8,034 nt of DNA from positions 1 through 8,034 of the forward strand of contig JAKSCZ010000247.1 of the NCBI GenBank assembly GCA_022360335.1, given 5' to 3'. Below are positions 1-8,034 of this stretch, piece after piece. The first letter of the stretch is position 1. Each line of letters starts with the position of its first letter. The notes beneath the pieces are model-generated. The model made no database searches. It was not told the origin of the DNA and saw only the letters and a program-made list of their open reading frames with translations. This stretch comes from Pseudomonadota bacterium (lineage in GTDB: Bacteria > Pseudomonadota > Gammaproteobacteria > Steroidobacterales > Woeseiaceae). Both the position numbers and the translations under genes were made by a program.

Positions 1-1713
1 AGCGCCGCCGAAGGCGAAGCGCCGGTCTTCGATGTCGTCTTCCACGGCCCGGCGCGCCGCGGCGATGCTCGCCTGCTCGTCCCCGCGGGCCTGCGCGCGC
101 ACATACCCGATCTGGTAGGCGACCGCGCTGGTCGGCCCCAGCGCCATGACGCGGTCGCGAAAATCGTCGGCGACGTCCGCGAGGCCGAGCCGGTACAGGA
201 ACGTCGCCAGCATGCCCGGCAACTCGTGGTCCCTGGGATCGACCTCGATCGCACGCAGGAAGTTCGTCACCATGGTCACGCCGTCGCCGGCCTGCAACGC
301 GATCAAGCCGAGATTGGTGTAGGTGTTCGGCTGCGACGGCTCGATCCGGAGGGATTCCTCGAAGGCCAGCCGGGCATCGCCGAAACGTTCGAGGCGCATG
401 TAGGCCGTGCCGAGTTCGTAGTGCAGGGCCGGGTTGAGGGGATCCAGTGACAGGGCGCCGCGGAGGACCGGCAGGGCCTCGTCGAACCGCTGCAGGCCCG
501 TGTAAGCGCGTACCAGCAGGATGCGCGGCTCCAGTTCGAACGGCGCGCTCGCGACGATGGCCTCGAGCCTGCCGATCAGGTCCGGCAACGCCTCGAGGTC
601 GCCCTGGGCCGCGAGGGCGAGCGCCTTGGCGTACAGGGACAGGGACTGCGCGACCGGGTCGTCCGGCCGTTCGGCGAGGGCCTGATCCGACATCGCGATG
701 ATCTCGGCGATCGCCGTACGCTGGTCCATCAGTCCCGTCTCGAACTGCTGCACGTAGCTGCTCGCGAGTTCGGTCCTGGCGTCGGTGAATTCCGGGTCGA
801 TCAGCAATGCACCCTTGAGCAGGTCCTCGGCGGCCTTCAGGCCGCCGTAGGAATACGTAGCGCGTGCCTTGCGTGCCTGCAGGTAGAGATCGTAGGCGTC
901 CGTGTTTTCCGTCGTCATGCCCGTGAACCGCGCCGCGCCGTCGTCGCCCAGCAGGGAGATGGACAGCGCGTTGCCGACCTTGCCGGCAATCTCGTCCTGT
1001 ATCTCGAAGATGTCGTCGAAGGTCTTGTCGTAGACTTCGGACCAGATGTGAAAGCCGTCGCTGGCGCGTATCAGCTGCGCGGTGATCCGCACCCTGTCCC
1101 CCGCACGCTGTACGCTGCCTTCCAGTACGTGTGCGACGTCGAGCGTTCGTGCGATTTCCCGGATGCTCTCGTTGCGGCCTTTGAACGCGAAGCTCGACGT
1201 CCTTGCGGCGACCTTGAGGTCGGGGACCTGGGCGAGCATGTGCAGCAGGGTCTCCGTCAGGCCGTCGGAGAAGTACTCGTTGTCGTCGTCGTCCGACATG
1301 TTGACGAACGGCAACACGGCGACCGACGTCGCGCTCGCCGTGGCGGCGTCGGGCGAGACGTCGTCGGCCGTGTAGCGGGCGCTGAACAGGCCGACGACGA
1401 CGATGAGCGCGATCACCGCCCCGATCGTGACCTGATCGCTGCGCCGCGAGACCCGCGCCTGCCCGGGACGGTCCCGGTCGATTTCCTGCTCCCGCTTGAT
1501 GCCCGCGGGGGTTATCTCGTAGAACCACGACAGGACGACGGCCGGGATCAGGCCGAATGCGAAGATGAGGATGACGGCGCGCGACGCCCAGTCGGGCGCG
1601 CCGAGCTCCGGGAGGATGGTCGTCAGGACTTCGGTCAGCAGCCAGCCTACCACGAGATAGGCGGCGGCGACGCGAAAGACGTTCCGACGCCGAAGTTCGT
1701 TCACAAGGGACAT
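1..1713 (-). CDS. Membrane-anchored TolB/FlgO-like TPR protein (partial, C-terminus beyond the window)
   Basis: I translated the minus strand from the ATG at 1713-1711. It stays open for 571 codons and runs off the window at base 1. The N-terminus is basic (RRRN at 8-11), followed by hydrophobic segments at about 12-34, 45-64 and 95-112. The charged, basic stretch 72-94 between the second and third should be cytoplasmic, so everything after about 113 should be periplasmic. Residues 129-250 match the TolB-N/FlgO-like domain (SVAVLPFVNMS, EYFSDGLTE, VLEGSVQR, the IWSEVYDK region). These domains are often followed by TPRs, as here: helical repeats fill about 285-560, with TPR-like pieces such as ALSLDPLNPALHYELGTAYM. 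Spurious long frames exist on the opposite strand, but only this one has coherent domains. A GGAG (complement of 1721-1724) lies 7 bases before the start. Relatives are usually uncharacterised, so a scaffold or signalling role is only a guess. It is divergent from the rnf operon and no functional link is evident. Confidence 0.85.
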   Translation of the reverse strand, partial: MSLVNELRRRNVFRVAAAYLVVGWLLTEVLTTILPELGAPDWASRAVILIFAFGLIPAVVLSWFYEITPAGIKREQEIDRDRPGQARVSRRSDQVTIGAVIALIVVVGLFSARYTADDVSPDAATASATSVAVLPFVNMSDDDDNEYFSDGLTETLLHMLAQVPDLKVAARTSSFAFKGRNESIREIARTLDVAHVLEGSVQRAGDRVRITAQLIRASDGFHIWSEVYDKTFDDIFEIQDEIAGKVGNALSISLLGDDGAARFTGMTTENTDAYDLYLQARKARATYSYGGLKAAEDLLKGALLIDPEFTDARTELASSYVQQFETGLMDQRTAIAEIIAMSDQALAERPDDPVAQSLSLYAKALALAAQGDLEALPDLIGRLEAIVASAPFELEPRILLVRAYTGLQRFDEALPVLRGALSLDPLNPALHYELGTAYMRLERFGDARLAFEESLRIEPSQPNTYTNLGLIALQAGDGVTMVTNFLRAIEVDPRDHELPGMLATFLYRLGLADVADDFRDRVMALGPTSAVAYQIGYVRAQARGDEQASIAAARRAVEDDIEDRRFAFGGA

Positions 1714-1918
1714 TCCGGAGCTCCGCACCTGCCCATCGGGGACAGATTACACGATCTTTAGATGCGCGGACGCCCCTGAAGGTTTCGGCCCGTCCACCCA
1801 TTAGTTTCGCCTGTTACGCTAGGCCGTGTGCAGCGCAACTCAGTACGCGGTTTCCCTAATGTGGGTTGACTGCACCGCCGATAGAATTCACCACGGTAAT
1901 CGGGTTCAGGACTCTCGC
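1714..1918. promoter_or_regulatory. Divergent intergenic region expected to hold both promoters
   Basis: This 205-bp gap lies between the starts of two divergent genes, so both promoters should be here, but neither is convincing by eye. For the operon, TTGACT at 1866-1871 matches a sigma-70 -35 box well, yet no good -10 box sits 16-18 bases downstream. For the minus-strand gene, TAATCT (complement of 1744-1749) could be a -10 box, but the hexamer 17 bases upstream (CGTCCG) is poor. CCGAT (1878-1882) and ATCGG (1899-1903) form a short inverted repeat just before rnfB that could be an operator half-site pair or chance. I see no sigma-54 motif or riboswitch. The call rests on gene orientation, not on motif strength. 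Confidence 0.4.
1908..1911 (+). promoter_or_regulatory. Ribosome binding site for rnfB
   Basis: AGGA, seven bases before the ATG at 1919. It decides the start. An in-frame GTG at 1826 would add 31 residues, but that extension shows no RnfB character and pushes the membrane anchor inward. The ATG at 1919 puts the hydrophobic anchor at the very N-terminus, as RnfB proteins have it. Confidence 0.65.
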
Positions 1919-2779
1919 ATGTTGACAGGCGTACTCACGCTGGTAGCGCTGAGCTTTGTGTTCGCCTCCCTGCTGGTGGCGGCTCACAGGGTTTTGCACG
2001 TCGACGAGGATCCCCGTATCGAGGCGGCGAATCTCATGTTGCCCGGTACGAACTGCGGCGCCTGCGGCTACCCCGGCTGCATGGGCCTTGCCGAGGCTAT
2101 CGTCGACGGTTCGGCGCTGCCCGGCAAATGCACGGTAATGAGCGAGGAAGAGCGCGAGTTGCTCGCGGAGTTTCTGGGCGTGGACGCCGGCGCGGAAGAA
2201 AAAGTCGTCGCGCGACTGGCCTGCGCAGGCGGCATCAACGTGGCGCGAAATCGCGCCCGCTACGAGGGGATCGGGTCGTGCCGCGGGGCCGCGCTGATCG
2301 CCGGCGGCGGCAAAGCCTGTTTCTGGGGCTGTCTCGGTCTCGGCGACTGCGAGCTCGTTTGCGACTTCGACGCGATCGTAATGAACGAATACGACATACC
2401 GGTGGTCATCGAGGACCGGTGCACGGCCTGCGGCGACTGCGTCGACGCATGCCCGAAGGATCTGTTCTCTCTGCACCCCGTGAGCCACCGGCTATGGGTT
2501 GCGTGCAAAAACCTCGAACAGGGCGATGCCGTGCTCGACGACTGCGACGTGGGCTGCGACGCCTGCGGCAGATGCGCGGTCGATGCACCGGACGGTCTGA
2601 TCTCGATGGTCGACAACCTGCCGGTCGTCGACTACAACCGCAATCATGACGCGAAGCACTCGATCGATCGCTGCCCGACCGGCGCGATCGTGTGGTACGA
2701 CCCGGTCGAAGGACCCGTCACCGGCCGTGCCGCAAGGAAAATCCTCCGCCGGAGTGCGCGCCAGGCAACGGCGACTTGA
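1919..2779 (+). CDS. rnfB: Electron transport complex subunit RnfB (long, multi-cluster form)
   Basis: This is the 286-residue ferredoxin-like subunit of the ion-translocating Rnf complex, which takes electrons from reduced ferredoxin (or returns them) at the cytoplasmic face. Residues 1-22 form the single N-terminal membrane anchor. Residues 43-71 are the RnfB-specific Fe-S domain (NCGACGYPGC with C46, C49, C54, then C71). Next comes a ferredoxin-like pair with C134, C138, C144, C148 (WGCLGLGDC) and C168, C171, C174, C178 (RCTACGDCVDACP). A second pair follows with C209, C213, C216, C219 and C252. In this last pair one cluster's ligands are missing: A223 replaces the fourth Cys of its first motif, and N242, A245, S248 replace the CxxCxxC of its second. 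The length and the extra pairs resemble the long RnfB of anaerobes rather than the roughly 190-residue enterobacterial form. The tail (268-286) is basic. The gene starts the visible operon and ends 18 bases before the PFOR gene. The product call is firm; the cluster count is inferred from the motifs. Confidence 0.92.
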   Translation: MLTGVLTLVALSFVFASLLVAAHRVLHVDEDPRIEAANLMLPGTNCGACGYPGCMGLAEAIVDGSALPGKCTVMSEEERELLAEFLGVDAGAEEKVVARLACAGGINVARNRARYEGIGSCRGAALIAGGGKACFWGCLGLGDCELVCDFDAIVMNEYDIPVVIEDRCTACGDCVDACPKDLFSLHPVSHRLWVACKNLEQGDAVLDDCDVGCDACGRCAVDAPDGLISMVDNLPVVDYNRNHDAKHSIDRCPTGAIVWYDPVEGPVTGRAARKILRRSARQATAT

Positions 2780-2784
2780 GTTAC

Positions 2785-2790
2785 TAAGGA
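2785..2790 (+). promoter_or_regulatory. Ribosome binding site for the PFOR gene
   Basis: TAAGGA, seven bases before the ATG at 2798 and just after the rnfB stop codon (2777-2779). It is the strongest Shine-Dalgarno match in the window and fits high translation of the large oxidoreductase from a shared transcript. Confidence 0.75.
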
Positions 2791-2797
2791 TCCCAGC

Positions 2798-7750
<4,953 letters not shown>

Positions 7751-7761
7751 GGCCTGTTTAG

Positions 7762-8034
7762 ATGCTGGACCTGTTCCGCAAGGACACCTTCAGGCACGGG
7801 GTGCACCCGCCCGAGATGAAGGACGACACGGCGCCACTGGCGATCCGCCAGTTCCCGTTCGCGCCCGTGCTGATCGTGCCGCTCAGCCAGCACCTCGGGA
7901 AGCCGGCCAGGCCGGTCGTCCGCGAGGGCCAGGAGGTCGTTCGCGGGCAGACGATCGCGGTCCCGGACGGCTTCATGTCGGTGGCCATGCATGCGCCCGC
8001 TTCGGGTCTGGTCCGGCGGATCATGCTGGCGCCC
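7762..8034 (+). CDS. rnfC: Electron transport complex subunit RnfC (partial, N-terminal 91 residues)
   Basis: RnfC is the peripheral Rnf subunit that carries the NADH/FMN site and ferredoxin-type clusters. Only its N-terminal barrel-sandwich region is in the window; the frame is open through the last base. The recognisable RnfC signature is present: GVHPPE near residue 13, VPLSQHLGKPARPVV at 39-53, a lipoyl-like VREGQEVVRGQTIA at 53-66, and MHAPASGLV at 76-84. The start MLDLFRKDTF matches the usual position just before the G(G/V)HPP motif. It begins 11 bases after the PFOR stop, which places the PFOR gene inside the rnf cluster. The NADH-binding part, the Fe-S motifs and any further rnf genes (D, G, E, A) would lie downstream and cannot be checked here. 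Confidence 0.92.
   Translation, partial: MLDLFRKDTFRHGVHPPEMKDDTAPLAIRQFPFAPVLIVPLSQHLGKPARPVVREGQEVVRGQTIAVPDGFMSVAMHAPASGLVRRIMLAP

Noticed and set aside
1048..1761. A 237-codon plus-strand open frame opposite the TPR gene, and similar ones at 226-450 and 447-701
   Set aside because: The minus strand here encodes an uninterrupted membrane/TolB-like/TPR protein. The plus-strand translations have low-complexity Arg/Asp/Gly composition and no domains.
1826..1918. A 31-codon N-terminal extension of rnfB from a GTG start
   Set aside because: The extension lacks RnfB character, and the ATG at 1919 has a well-spaced AGGA and places the membrane anchor at the N-terminus.

Overview
The window is a G+C-rich stretch (roughly two thirds G+C by eye) of bacterial chromosome with four protein genes: two complete, and two cut by the window edges. 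The style fits a marine or sediment gammaproteobacterium or a close relative. The left-hand membrane-anchored TolB-like/TPR protein is of a kind common in such genomes. This placement is inference from sequence character; no rRNA or other marker gene is present.

Layout. Bases 1-1713 (minus strand) encode the first 571 residues of an inner-membrane protein with a periplasmic TolB/FlgO-like domain followed by TPR repeats; its C-terminus lies beyond base 1. A 205-bp intergenic region (1714-1918) separates it from a divergent plus-strand operon. The operon reads rnfB (1919-2779), a giant single-chain pyruvate (2-oxoacid):ferredoxin oxidoreductase of the NifJ/PFOR type (2798-7750, 1650 residues), and the start of rnfC (7762 to the window edge). 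The gaps are only 18 and 11 bases and no terminator is visible, so the three genes look co-transcribed, presumably with the other rnf genes downstream.

How the genes work together. PFORs decarboxylate a 2-oxoacid to an acyl-CoA and pass two low-potential electrons to ferredoxin, or run in reverse as CO2-fixing synthases. Rnf is a membrane complex that couples ferredoxin:NAD+ electron transfer to Na+ or H+ movement. Placing the PFOR gene between rnfB and rnfC suggests a dedicated module. It would either oxidise a 2-oxoacid and conserve energy through Rnf, or use NADH plus ion-motive force to make reduced ferredoxin for reductive carboxylation.

The most interesting details are: (1) the PFOR gene inside the rnf gene cluster; (2) a C-terminal single-cluster ferredoxin domain fused to the PFOR by a Pro/Ala-rich linker, so the enzyme may carry its own electron shuttle; (3) two helical insertions of about 110 residues inside the Fe-S and thiamine-pyrophosphate regions of the PFOR; and (4) a long-form RnfB in which exactly the four ligands of one [4Fe-4S] cluster are missing while the partner cluster's ligands are all kept. 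I see no CRISPR array, RNA gene, insertion sequence or attachment site.
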